In this document: positions 1 to 7,396 of the stretch, one piece after another
Layout: the number at the start of each line of letters is the position of its first letter
How positions within the stretch are numbered: the first letter of the stretch is position 1
NCBI GenBank assembly: GCA_038852285.1
Contig: JAWCKG010000012.1
Coordinates: forward strand, 1-45,561
Origin: Candidatus Bathyarchaeia archaeon
GTDB taxonomy: Archaea > Thermoproteota > Bathyarchaeia > 40CM-2-53-6 > DTGE01
Length of the DNA stretch: 45,561 nt
Direction of reading: 5' to 3'
Made by a program: the position numbers and the translations under genes
The notes under the pieces: generated by a model
What the model was told of the DNA's origin: nothing
Database searches by the model: none
Seen by the model: the letters and a program-made list of their open reading frames with translations, nothing else

Positions 1-1426
1 GGGAGGGGTTCATTTTGCCTAGGAAGTAGAAGTATCCGTCGGGCATGGTTACGAGAAACCTAGGGTCGATGTCCAGTTGTCCCAGCAGTTTTCCAGCTTC
101 ATCCATGTCGAGGGGATGGATTTTCCCTATGAACTGAGTGTTAAGGTTTCGACGGATGGCGGCGTTAATGCCGATTTCGCCAGCTATCCCTTGGGATAGA
201 AGGGTGATGGAAAGGTTGTAGCTTCGACCCAGCGCGCATAGCTGGGAGATCACCTCGGTGGTTTCGGCTTCAAGGCCCCTGGGCATGAAGGGGCAATATT
301 GGGGGCCTTCATCGATGAGCAACGCGAGGTTCAACCTCTCTCGGCGCTCCATCAGCTCCTTCAAGTAGTTGGCGATGGACAGGAAGACCGAGAGCTTTTC
401 ATCTTTTCCCGAGAGGCTCACATCTAAGACTAGGATCCCTCTGTTCTTAGCGGCTTCAAGGATCTTTGACGGGGTTAACTCGCCGCGAACGTTTTTAAGG
501 GCTTTCACGTCCAGCCGTTGCATGTGTTTAAGGAACCTTCTGATCATCGATCGACCATAGCTGCTGAGCTCCCCATCCTTGGTGAGGCTGTCGGACCTGA
601 TGACCTCCAAAACCTCCCGGGTTAAATGCTCCTTTAAACCGTTCAGTGGAACGTTCCGCCACTCCCCTTCGTATATTACGGTTTCCAACGCGTCTTTGAT
701 GGGGTTCCGATACTTGTAGTCCCCAGAATAGTATCCGAAGTAGTCTAGTTTAGAGGTCAAGTAGTTGACGATGGTGTCGTCGTCCAAACCGATCTCACTG
801 AACTCCAATACATGTGGATAATATGGGGCGTAGTCGGAGCCTTTCCAGTCGAAGATTAACACGTCGTATCCCGTTTTCCTCAGCAGTGGGACTATTTGAT
901 ATCGGGCTAGGAAGCTTTTACCAGCCCCAGTGATGCCGAACACCCCGATGTGGTAGGGTATGTAGCGTTCGTTTATGGGAACTTTCCAGCTGGGGTGCTC
1001 CTTGTAATGTCCAATGGTGTAAGGGCCTTGGCCTAGGTAGCTCATGGGGTCGTCTTCTTCCTCAAACACGTAGACATCGGAGGAGGGTGCGATAACCGTC
1101 TTATTCTGCTGTAAACCCTGGGTGACATCGCCGATGATGGTTAACCCGAAGGCGTAAAACTCCTTAGCATTGGAGGGATATCGGCCGATCTTCGCGTACG
1201 CTACCCCAGGAGAGAAGGACCCTGTCTTCAAGTTCTCATTACACGCTTCACCGCCTCGGCAGACCGCGAGAACCTTGTTCCCACCCTTATTGTCGATGAG
1301 CGCCAAGTCTTCAGCCTTCACCCTTTTCTCCTCCCCTTCGCTGAGGATCACCGTCGCCGACAACTCTGTCGCCCCGCTTGCCACGATGCCGATTCTCCGC
1401 AAATCTGGAAGACCTCCTTGACTCAT
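1..1426 (-). CDS. HerA/FtsK-like P-loop ATPase (DUF87 type), 3' end cut by window edge
   Basis: This frame is open from an ATG at 1426 to the left edge, giving 475 residues without a stop. Walker A (GITGAGKS) lies at about residues 164-171 and Walker B (LLIDEG) at about 369-374. A FDWKGSDYAP segment follows the P-loop domain's second strand, as in HerA-type hexameric translocases. The N-terminal 150 residues resemble a beta-barrel-like HAS region, inferred from position only. HerA-family ATPases pump DNA or load nucleases during end resection, usually with NurA, but no NurA gene is visible here. The downstream gene is divergent, and a TATA-like stretch (plus strand AATATAAAG near 1480-1488) lies upstream. 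Family assignment is firm. True HerA versus another DUF87 ATPase is open because the C-terminus is missing. Confidence 0.85.
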   Translation of the reverse strand, partial: MSQGGLPDLRRIGIVASGATELSATVILSEGEEKRVKAEDLALIDNKGGNKVLAVCRGGEACNENLKTGSFSPGVAYAKIGRYPSNAKEFYAFGLTIIGDVTQGLQQNKTVIAPSSDVYVFEEEDDPMSYLGQGPYTIGHYKEHPSWKVPINERYIPYHIGVFGITGAGKSFLARYQIVPLLRKTGYDVLIFDWKGSDYAPYYPHVLEFSEIGLDDDTIVNYLTSKLDYFGYYSGDYKYRNPIKDALETVIYEGEWRNVPLNGLKEHLTREVLEVIRSDSLTKDGELSSYGRSMIRRFLKHMQRLDVKALKNVRGELTPSKILEAAKNRGILVLDVSLSGKDEKLSVFLSIANYLKELMERRERLNLALLIDEGPQYCPFMPRGLEAETTEVISQLCALGRSYNLSITLLSQGIAGEIGINAAIRRNLNTQFIGKIHPLDMDEAGKLLGQLDIDPRFLVTMPDGYFYFLGKMNPS

Positions 1427-1792
1427 GTTACTCAACTCAAATTTAAACAAATACCACGCCAGGCTGTTTGACGAAAAGCCAATATAAAGGAAGCAGAGTA
1501 GAGGGAAAGCCCCATCAAGAAGGGTGAAGCTTTACGCTTAAGAATAGATTTGCTAATGCAACCTGAACCCGCAGAAAGGCACTGGGCCACGGCTCCTTAG
1601 CACGAGGAGGCGGCCAATTTGGAGAGTGTACCTCAAAATTTATTAGAGGCTTAGAAAGCCCTCCAGCGGACCATGGGCGTGGGATCGCAACGATTTTAAA
1701 TACCAGTTGAATCTACAAGGTTTGATCAGTGGACTTGGTTATAGGCTGATCAATTACCGGAGTGGGGCGTGTTCATAACGGTGGCGTTCTAA
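1427..1792. other. Divergent intergenic region between HerA-like and PAC2 genes
   Basis: The 366 bases hold no credible ORF or tRNA. There is a TATA-like element for each direction: TTTTAAATA near 1694-1702 for the plus strand and TTTATATT (minus strand) near 1481-1488. A perfect 8-bp inverted repeat lies at 1722-1729 and 1746-1753. Confidence 0.5.
1722..1753. promoter_or_regulatory. 8-bp inverted repeat at the predicted transcription start of the PAC2 gene
   Basis: TTGATCAG (1722-1729) and CTGATCAA (1746-1753) are exact reverse complements separated by 16 bases. A TATA-like element at 1694-1702 predicts transcription starting near 1725. The repeat could therefore be an operator over the start site, or a hairpin at the head of a leader of about 65 nt. 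Which of these applies is inference. Confidence 0.4.
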
Positions 1793-2530
1793 ATGGAGAT
1801 CAAGTATTTGGTTAAGCCTAAAGGGTTAGTTTCGGATTTGGTGGCTGCTTGGCCGGGGATGGGTATGCTAGCGGTCATCACTGCGGAGCATTTAAGGAAG
1901 GTGTTGAACGCGGACTTAGTGGCCGAGGTTTACGCGCCCCTTAACAGTATCGCCTTTAAAGATGGCGTCCTAGGTGAATCAGCCATGGAGAGTAAGCTGT
2001 ACCTAGCCGATGGTGGGGATTGGAGGCTTCTAATCTGCATAGGGGACTCGCAGCCGTTAACCGCTCCCGAGGTTTATGACTTGGCGGAAAGCGTTGTCCA
2101 AGTGGCGAAGGAGCTGGGTGTGAAGAGGGTCATCACCGCCGCGGCTACCCTATCTCGTTTTCAAAGCGTTCCTAAAGTGTACGGCATCGTCACAAACAGA
2201 GAGCTTCTCTCCCTACTGAAGGAGTGTGGTATACCGCCGGCGTCTGGAGAGGGCAGAATCACGGGTTTAAACGGCGTCCTCCTCGACGTCGCCCAGAAAG
2301 CGGGGATGGATGGCATCTGCCTTCTAGGTCAGATCAGATACGTGGACGTTCCCCAGCCACGGTCAGCCAGCGCCGTGCTTAAAGTCCTCGCCAAACTCCT
2401 CAACCTGTCCATAGATGTATCCGATCTAGAAAAGGAGGCTGATCGATTGGACGCCTCCATCAGAGACCTAATGAAACCCAAAGTCCAGCCGGAGAAACCT
2501 ACTGGGAAAGGCTTAGACTACATAGGCTAA
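1793..2530 (+). CDS. PAC2 family protein (proteasome assembly chaperone-like)
   Basis: The 245-residue product has the PAC2-family pattern: an early AWPGMGM segment (about residues 19-25), a central ICIGDSQP strand, then a conserved GL.G.LL..A...G..G.CLLG region (about 158-183). Archaeal PAC2 homologs are soluble proteins related to proteasome-assembly chaperones, but their exact role is not established. The length is typical. The ATG at 1793 directly follows an in-frame stop (taa 1790-1792), which fixes the upstream limit. The last 40 residues are charged and probably form a helix. The leader contains an inverted repeat. The next gene follows within about 70 bases and may be co-transcribed. 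Confidence 0.8.
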   Translation: MEIKYLVKPKGLVSDLVAAWPGMGMLAVITAEHLRKVLNADLVAEVYAPLNSIAFKDGVLGESAMESKLYLADGGDWRLLICIGDSQPLTAPEVYDLAESVVQVAKELGVKRVITAAATLSRFQSVPKVYGIVTNRELLSLLKECGIPPASGEGRITGLNGVLLDVAQKAGMDGICLLGQIRYVDVPQPRSASAVLKVLAKLLNLSIDVSDLEKEADRLDASIRDLMKPKVQPEKPTGKGLDYIG

Positions 2531-2600
2531 CCAGTGGGAGGCAAGTAAACTGACCGAAGAAATAGATCATTGTTTTAAGTTTCACGTCATAAAATTAATA

Positions 2601-2900
2601 TTGGATGGCAGGGTGGAAGACGCCTTAAAAGACCTCTCAGCCCACTACAAGGTGAAGCCGCCAGCTGTGAGGGTAGGATCAGTTAAGGGCCATCGTCGAT
2701 GCCCCGCCGTATACAAGCCTAAAAAGCGTCTGATCCAGGTTTCCTATCCGGAAGCCCTGAAAAACCCTCTGATCATTCTACACGAGTTCTACCATCACCT
2801 CCGATCTTCCAGGGGGGAGCAGACCGTGGAGAAGAAGGCTGATTCCTTCGCTCAAGAATATTGGCAAGCCTACTGCAAAGATAGTGTTGAAGGCAGGTAA
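2601..2900 (+). CDS. Small protein with HExxH-like motif (possible zinc metallopeptidase-like)
   Basis: The product is at least 99 residues and carries ILHEFYHHL near the middle. This is an HExxH arrangement with a further histidine, followed about 20 residues later by a helix containing EKKADSFAQEY. That layout resembles short SprT- or IrrE-like zinc proteins. The reading frame stays open upstream to 2526. A strong Shine-Dalgarno (GGGAGG, 2535-2540) sits 9 bases before a CTG at 2550, so the real protein may begin there with about 17 extra residues. The TTG at 2601 has no ribosome site. It lies close behind the PAC2 gene and is probably in its operon. I do not recognise a named family, so peptidase activity is a guess from the motif. 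Confidence 0.65.
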   Translation: MDGRVEDALKDLSAHYKVKPPAVRVGSVKGHRRCPAVYKPKKRLIQVSYPEALKNPLIILHEFYHHLRSSRGEQTVEKKADSFAQEYWQAYCKDSVEGR

Positions 2901-3037
2901 AGGATTCGGCCATTAAACTATAGAGGAAAACCTTGAAGGAGCCGTGCTCCGCTGGAAATGTCGGGAAGGAACGTAATGCCTAAGCTGTCCGCATAATTTT
3001 CATCGAATTAAAATTCAATTTTGAGTGGGAATAAGAA

Positions 3038-3045
3038 TTTTATAT
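3038..3045 (+). promoter_or_regulatory. TATA box for the 160-residue orphan gene
   Basis: TTTATATG lies about 33 bases before the ATG at 3078. This predicts transcription starting near 3070 and a leader of about 8 nt. Confidence 0.5.
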
Positions 3046-3077
3046 GAACAATGATGTGATTTATCAGCGAGAAAACT

Positions 3078-3560
3078 ATGAAAAAGAAAATTAAAATAAG
3101 CTTAGCTATTTTCCTTATCGAAATTATGGATGTAACCAGTAGATGGGTTATCCTTAATAGCCAGTTGCGAATTCCAAAGGAGCAATTTGGAATTTATCTT
3201 TTAGACATCAATGAACTTGTCGTTTCGGACAACGATATCGTTTCATATAATAAAACTTTTCATGAAATCAAACTCAATGAAGAAGGGTTAACGAGAATGA
3301 AAACACTCAATTTATATCATGAAATTTTTGTAGTCAAGCTAGACGGTAAAGAAATTTATAGAGGAGCATTTTGGTCAGGTATTTCTTCTCAATCCTACTC
3401 AGGAATAGTAATGGTGGATGTTGTACTTATTAGGAATGGCATGACCGATAGTATAATGATAGAAAAGGGTTATCCTTCTCAAGATTATTTTGAGGGCGTA
3501 GACCCAAGAAATAGTCCTGAGATATTTGATTACTTTGAAAAAGTGGGTAAGTTAATTTAG
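3078..3560 (+). CDS. Hypothetical AT-rich orphan protein with N-terminal hydrophobic segment
   Basis: The 160-residue product begins with a lysine-rich start (MKKKIK) and a short hydrophobic run (ISLAIFLIEI). It could be a signal or anchor, although the run is short. The rest alternates short strands (for example FGIYLLDI, HEIFVVKL, GIVMVDVVLI) and looks like a beta-rich domain. I recognise no family. Codon use is distinctly richer in A/T than the neighbouring genes, as is the surrounding DNA from about 2990 to 5100. This suggests foreign origin or relaxed selection. A TATA box sits at the expected distance. Coding status is fairly likely from length and promoter; the function is unknown. Confidence 0.6.
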   Translation: MKKKIKISLAIFLIEIMDVTSRWVILNSQLRIPKEQFGIYLLDINELVVSDNDIVSYNKTFHEIKLNEEGLTRMKTLNLYHEIFVVKLDGKEIYRGAFWSGISSQSYSGIVMVDVVLIRNGMTDSIMIEKGYPSQDYFEGVDPRNSPEIFDYFEKVGKLI

Positions 3561-3929
3561 TGAGCATCGTAGGATTTCTTTATAGAATAGGAAATTGTGC
3601 ATAGGTTCTTTATTTATTTTTTGTAAAGAGAGTATAAGAGAGAGTGAAAGAGTAAACTCTTGGTTTGGGGATTAAATTTTAATCCCAGTCATGAACCCCA
3701 AACGCGTCCGCCCGCGCGCGCTTTGTCAGTCACAGACAAACACGCAGATGCGCGCAAACAAACTAAGAAAAAAGATAAAAACAAAAAACAGTTTAGAAGG
3801 AAACATGTTATGCGAAACCAAAACCCACGGGGGATAGGCTATACCACTAATTAAAAACCAAGCTGAAATAATAAATGATGAACTTATTCAAAATGATCAT
3901 GCATGCCCAAGTTTTTGGTTTTAGGAAAC
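3561..3929. other. AT-rich intergenic region with a GC-rich structured patch
   Basis: No convincing gene is present. A reading frame at 3660-3854 is lysine- and asparagine-rich, begins at a TTG without a ribosome site and has no recognisable fold. The region holds overlapping inverted repeats (see 3663-3757) and is otherwise A/T-rich. Confidence 0.4.
3663..3757. ncRNA. Candidate structured RNA or regulatory hairpins
   Basis: Three inverted repeats are visible. GTTTGGGG (3663-3670) pairs with CCCCAAAC (3696-3703). GGGATTAAA (3668-3676) pairs with TTTAATCCC (3678-3686), and shares the G run with the first stem, so the two are mutually exclusive. TTTGTC pairs with GACAAA inside a GCGCGC-bounded segment (about 3714-3757). 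A GC-rich island with nested pairing in AT-rich DNA is a common sign of a thermophile RNA gene, but I match no known RNA family and the strand is uncertain. Confidence 0.3.
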
Positions 3930-4721
3930 CTAATTCTTCTTTTGACCCAATCTTTTTGTTCCAAATACCGCTAATATGACTATGGAAACGGCTATTATTG
4001 AAATTAAGTAATATAGCGGCCCGGTTTGAGTTTCGAAGACTGGGAACACAACGTATGTTGACAGGTTCACCATCGTGTGGAATAGTAAAGTGGCAAAGAT
4101 GCTCCCGCCAGTGTTATTGTAAATCCAAGTGAACAATATCGACATGAAAGCCATGGTGAAGATTGATCCTAGAAACATTCCGATCGCGGCTTGGTATTGA
4201 GGCCCTGGAGGTTGAGCCATGAAGTTTAAAGGTGAATGCCAAAAAGCCCAAATCACTCCCAACACCACGCTGGATAGAAGAGCCGTGTGACGCATTTGAA
4301 GCCGGGGAAGCGCATACCCTCTCCAGCCGAACTCTTCCTCAATTGGTCCTCCAAGGAAGAATATGTAGACAAAATTGAAAAGAATCAGCCAAGGCTGAGA
4401 TGACGTCGCCAATTCGGGAGCTGTCCCTTCGGTATACCATGCCAAAAAGAGAGAAAAGCCAGTAATAGCAGGCATCAATAGAAAAATTGGGACATACCAT
4501 ATTCCTTCAATTCTAGGGTCAAAACCCCTTCTCAATAATTCTTTAACGCCTTCTTTTCCTTCATTTATGTAAGCGAGCAAAAACGCAGCTAAAAACGGAC
4601 CAAATGGCGCTACATAAAGCTTTAAACCCCATATTTGCAACAACCAAAAGAACCAAGACCAAGAAAAAGCGATCAGAAAAAACGACAACAAATTACTAAT
4701 TTCAGACCCGCACCGTCCCAA
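3930..4721 (-). CDS. CPBP family intramembrane metalloprotease (CAAX protease/Abi type)
   Basis: The 263-residue polytopic membrane protein has the three CPBP motifs in order: a GGPIEEEFGWRGYALP block (glutamate pair plus arginine, about residues 125-140), an FWHSPL histidine motif (about 160-165) and a C-terminal LLFHTMVNL histidine (about 213-221). These side chains bind metal or catalyse in the Rce1/CPBP family. About eight hydrophobic helices are visible. The TTG start at 4721 is supported by GGAGG about 9 bases upstream. In archaea these proteases are linked to processing of prenylated or small peptides, but the substrate here is unknown. Its neighbours are unrelated and it lies in the AT-rich stretch. 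Confidence 0.88.
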   Translation of the reverse strand: MGRCGSEISNLLSFFLIAFSWSWFFWLLQIWGLKLYVAPFGPFLAAFLLAYINEGKEGVKELLRRGFDPRIEGIWYVPIFLLMPAITGFSLFLAWYTEGTAPELATSSQPWLILFNFVYIFFLGGPIEEEFGWRGYALPRLQMRHTALLSSVVLGVIWAFWHSPLNFMAQPPGPQYQAAIGMFLGSIFTMAFMSILFTWIYNNTGGSIFATLLFHTMVNLSTYVVFPVFETQTGPLYYLISIIAVSIVILAVFGTKRLGQKKN

Positions 4722-5100
4722 ACAAATAAACCTCCACCCTTATTTTTATATTAAAATTTAATACGTGTTTTCAACCCTTTTTGTGAAGAAGAAACATTTG
4801 TTCGAAGATCAGTAGAACATAATGCCTGCTCCAAACTCCTGGGTTAATAATTTCCAAAGGCTTATTGGAAGGGGGTGTCTATTCACGGTCAGTTACCTCA
4901 TCCTCTTATGGATTAAGTTACACCTATTTTGATCCGAGTCCAAAGAGAGGGTGCATGACATATATAACGGTTGGGTTCGTGGAAGGGTTAGAAGCGTATA
5001 GAGTACGTTCGTTTGATTAAGCTAGATGGAGGTTGTCCTAAAATAAGTGATACGCTTTTGTTTAAAAGCTAATTAAGGGAAGGGTTTCAACTAGAGAAAC
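4722..5100. other. Divergent intergenic region, CPBP gene and cobO
   Basis: The 379 bases are A/T-rich with no ORF or RNA gene that I can support. They include TATA-like runs serving the minus-strand CPBP gene (about 4742-4760) and TGTTTAAAAG near 5059-5068 for the adenosyltransferase. Confidence 0.45.
5059..5068 (+). promoter_or_regulatory. TATA-like element for the corrinoid adenosyltransferase gene
   Basis: TGTTTAAAAG lies about 37 bases before the ATG at 5101, which predicts a leader of roughly 10 nt. No cobalamin riboswitch is visible. Confidence 0.4.
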
Positions 5101-5613
5101 ATGGGATTGGTGCATCTGTATACCGGTTATGGGGGTGGGAAAACAACTTCCGCTTTAGGCTTAGCTTTAAGGGCTTTAGGTCACGGACAGAAGGTAATTG
5201 TCGTCCAATTTTTGAAAGGGAGAAAAAACATCGGGGAATATAAAATCCGAGATAAGTTGGCGCCAGACTATGAGATATATCAGTTTGGTTCTCCAAGATT
5301 TGTTGATCCGAAGAATTTAAAGCCTAAAGACTACGAACTTGCTAGAAAGGGATTAGAATTCGCGAAAAGAGCTTTGAAAAGAAAGCCAAATCTTTTGATT
5401 CTGGATGAGATAAACTTAGCTGCCGCCGGCGGCTTAGTAAAAGTTGAGGAGATTCTTGACCTGTTAAAAAATGTTCCTAAAAAAACCATAGTTATACTTA
5501 CAGGAAGGTTCGCGCCCGACGAACTGATTAACAGAGCCGATATAGTGACAGCCGTTGAAGACATAAAGGGAATGAAAAAGCGATCGCCAGCGAGAAAAGG
5601 CTACGAATACTAA
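5101..5613 (+). CDS. cobO: Cob(I)yrinic acid a,c-diamide adenosyltransferase (BtuR/CobO family)
   Basis: The 170-residue product opens with a strand and a P-loop, YTGYGGGKTTSALG (about residues 7-20), the hallmark of CobA/CobO/BtuR ATP:corrinoid adenosyltransferases. QFLKG follows at about 37-41, then a Walker B-like LLILDEINLA (about 99-108). The family transfers the 5'-deoxyadenosyl group from ATP to reduced corrinoids to make coenzyme B12. The length is near the family norm, with a short C-terminal basic tail. There are no other cobamide genes in the window, so this could serve salvage or a distant pathway. The ATG at 5101 matches the promoter spacing. Confidence 0.9.
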   Translation: MGLVHLYTGYGGGKTTSALGLALRALGHGQKVIVVQFLKGRKNIGEYKIRDKLAPDYEIYQFGSPRFVDPKNLKPKDYELARKGLEFAKRALKRKPNLLILDEINLAAAGGLVKVEEILDLLKNVPKKTIVILTGRFAPDELINRADIVTAVEDIKGMKKRSPARKGYEY

Positions 5614-6157
5614 GTTTCCTTCCAACACGCCCACGCTTCGCCTACTTATAAACTAACCTGGAGATATCGCTTTTCTCGCCGTCTACACGAGGTCTTCACT
5701 TTAGCTTTCGGTTTAAAGCATTAAATTTTAATAGCCCGCAAACCTCTTCCAGTCTTGATGCGAAATCCATTAAATAGTTTACGAAAAAGCTTGAAAGACA
5801 ACCTCCTGCTAGTTGAAGAATATTGGCCCGAATTTTGAAAATCACCTTCTACTTCGCATTTCTTAACATTAATAACTCGAAATGTTAAACATTTTCAACA
5901 AACGCCAAAGTTAAAAGTAAAGAGTTATTAAAAACATTTCCCATAAATTTTGACCTACAAAATTCCCTCAGTCGTTTTAATTTCCCCAAGCCTAGGTTGA
6001 CTCGGATGAAGTTATACCAGTCTTGTAAGGGCTTAGGAATGCCTGAACTGATCGTGGCTTTTGGAATCAGTGGAGGTACATGTCGTCATCGAGCCGTGAG
6101 GGCTCTGCCGCGCAGATCAGTCCACATCATCCAACATTGAAACTTTAGTTTTACGAT
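5614..6157. other. Convergent intergenic region, 544 bases
   Basis: The region lies between the 3' ends of cobO and the phosphoribosyltransferase gene, so no promoter is required. Most of it is A/T-rich without an ORF. Its right third (6041-6126) is G/C-richer and foldable, and is listed separately. Confidence 0.45.
6041..6126. ncRNA. Candidate structured RNA
   Basis: ACTGATC (6047-6053) and GATCAGT (6115-6121) are exact complements that close a fold. Inside, GTGGC (6054-6058) can pair with GCCGC (6107-6111) with one G-U pair. GAGCC/GGCTC (6091-6095, 6101-6105) forms a hairpin with a GTGAG loop. An ACA trinucleotide follows the outer stem at 6124-6126. The segment is G/C-richer than its surroundings. 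Pocket geometry does not match a standard H/ACA guide, and I recognise no family. Strand and existence are unproven. Confidence 0.3.
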
Positions 6158-6751
6158 TTAAACTTTTATAGTTTTCCAAGCTTCCTCTATCAGCTGTTCC
6201 GTGTATGGAGCTTTAAAGCCAATTTTCTTAAACCATTCTTTCACTTCTGTTAAGTTTAGGTTTCTCATCTTTCTAATCGTCGACTTGATGAATTCATATC
6301 TTTCATGGGGGTAAACAATCCACGCTGACGTTTCGTCAACATAGTATTCAGGCTTTAGGACGCTGTGAGGCTTGTAATGTAAGGTGGCTATCTTGATTTC
6401 CCCCGCTCCCTCTTGAACTAAGCTTTTTCTAACTTCGGATAGGCTTAAACCCGTATCCGAAACATCGTCCACGACGAGAACCTTTAACCCTCTTACATCT
6501 GTTGAAACAGGTTGGGTTATCCTCGGCTTTTTCCCGGTTTTTGCAACGTCTTCATAGAACTCAGCTTTGATGTTAGCGAGGTTTGTGTTTTCCAGCAAGT
6601 CCGACAGTATTCTAGCCGGTATCCACCCTCCTCTAGCAACCCCAACGATCACATCGGGTTTAAAATCGTCCTCTTTAATCCTCTTAGATAGCTCAATGCA
6701 CATTCTGTATATGTCTTCCCACTCTAGGATCAAGTATTCCTGCTCAGCCAT
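6158..6751 (-). CDS. Phosphoribosyltransferase (type I PRTase fold)
   Basis: The 197-residue product carries the PRPP-binding signature VLVVDDVSDTGLSL (about residues 90-103) with the paired acidic residues. An upstream VGVARGGWIPARIL loop (about 37-50) binds pyrophosphate. Archaeal members of this group are annotated as xanthine/guanine or hypoxanthine phosphoribosyltransferases and salvage purine bases with PRPP. The C-terminal region (VDETSAWIVYPHE) resembles that group's base-binding tail, but base specificity cannot be read from the sequence. The gene is divergent from Cgi121 and a TATA element between them can serve both directions. The length is about 20-40 residues longer than the minimal bacterial enzymes because of a C-terminal helical extension. 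Confidence 0.88.
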   Translation of the reverse strand: MAEQEYLILEWEDIYRMCIELSKRIKEDDFKPDVIVGVARGGWIPARILSDLLENTNLANIKAEFYEDVAKTGKKPRITQPVSTDVRGLKVLVVDDVSDTGLSLSEVRKSLVQEGAGEIKIATLHYKPHSVLKPEYYVDETSAWIVYPHERYEFIKSTIRKMRNLNLTEVKEWFKKIGFKAPYTEQLIEEAWKTIKV

Positions 6752-6793
6752 CCTCGATGCCTCGCCTTAATTGGTAGAAAGGTGTGATTACCA

Positions 6794-6801
6794 CTTATAT
6801 T
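6794..6801. promoter_or_regulatory. Shared TATA element between phosphoribosyltransferase and Cgi121 genes
   Basis: CTTATATT lies 26 bases (centre) before the Cgi121 ATG at 6824, predicting a leaderless transcript. On the minus strand the same A/T core (CTAAATATA) lies 45 bases before the phosphoribosyltransferase ATG at 6751. Confidence 0.5.
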
Positions 6802-6823
6802 TAGGTTTGCGATTCAATTCCTC

Positions 6824-7396
6824 ATGTGGGTTCGAGGCATTGTTGAGTTCGGTAAAGTGGTCGCGGCGCTCGGCCTCGTGGAGGTGAAGCCATTCAACAT
6901 CGACGACGTTTTGGCGAAGGTTAAAAGTCTTTGCAGGGATGTTGATGTTCAGCTTCTCTCCCCCCGATGTTTAGCGGGATTCGACCACATCTACTTCGCA
7001 TCGTTAAACGCGCTGAAAGCCTTCAAACAGGGTCGAAACATCTCCAGGAGTCCAGCGATGGAGGTGGTCGTATATGCTTCGGCTCAGAGGCAGATAGAAA
7101 AGGCCATTCGCTATCTGGGTGTTAAAAACAGCGAGGGAAGTGTTGTGATCGTAGCCCTGGGACCTGACAAAGAGCGGGTTACAAGCTGCGTTGAGGCGGT
7201 TGCCGCGATGATGGGTGGGCGGGTTCAGGACTCGGTCATTGACATCACGGGGAATGAGAAGCTGGAATACGTTAAACGTTTTTTCGGGATTACGGACGCT
7301 GAGGTGGAGGCGGTTCGGAGGCATGGGGAAGAGGAGGTTAAGGTGGTTGAAAGGCTTGTGGTGGAACGTATGGCCGTTTTATCAGCCACAGTTTAA
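6824..7396 (+). CDS. cgi121: KEOPS complex subunit Cgi121
   Basis: The 190-residue product has the Cgi121 core. A central VVYASAQRQIEKAI helix (about residues 86-99) is the family signature, preceded by FDHIYFASLNALKAF and followed by VVIVALG. KEOPS (Kae1, Bud32, Cgi121, Pcc1) makes threonylcarbamoyl-adenosine at position 37 of ANN-decoding tRNAs, and Cgi121 binds the tRNA acceptor end. The protein is somewhat longer than the usual 150-160 residues because of a C-terminal helix. The ATG fits a leaderless promoter. It converges with the THUMP gene, overlapping by 4 bases. No other KEOPS gene lies in the window. Confidence 0.88.
   Translation: MWVRGIVEFGKVVAALGLVEVKPFNIDDVLAKVKSLCRDVDVQLLSPRCLAGFDHIYFASLNALKAFKQGRNISRSPAMEVVVYASAQRQIEKAIRYLGVKNSEGSVVIVALGPDKERVTSCVEAVAAMMGGRVQDSVIDITGNEKLEYVKRFFGITDAEVEAVRRHGEEEVKVVERLVVERMAVLSATV

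Noticed and set aside
3660-3854. Plus-strand frame of 64 codons in the AT-rich region
   Set aside because: It starts at a TTG without a ribosome site, is lysine- and asparagine-rich without any fold or family, and runs through the inverted repeats.
6041-6126. H/ACA or C/D box guide RNA
   Set aside because: An ACA follows the outer stem but the pocket sizes are wrong. On the minus strand a C-like box and one CTGA exist without the second pair. It is therefore kept only as an unclassified structure.
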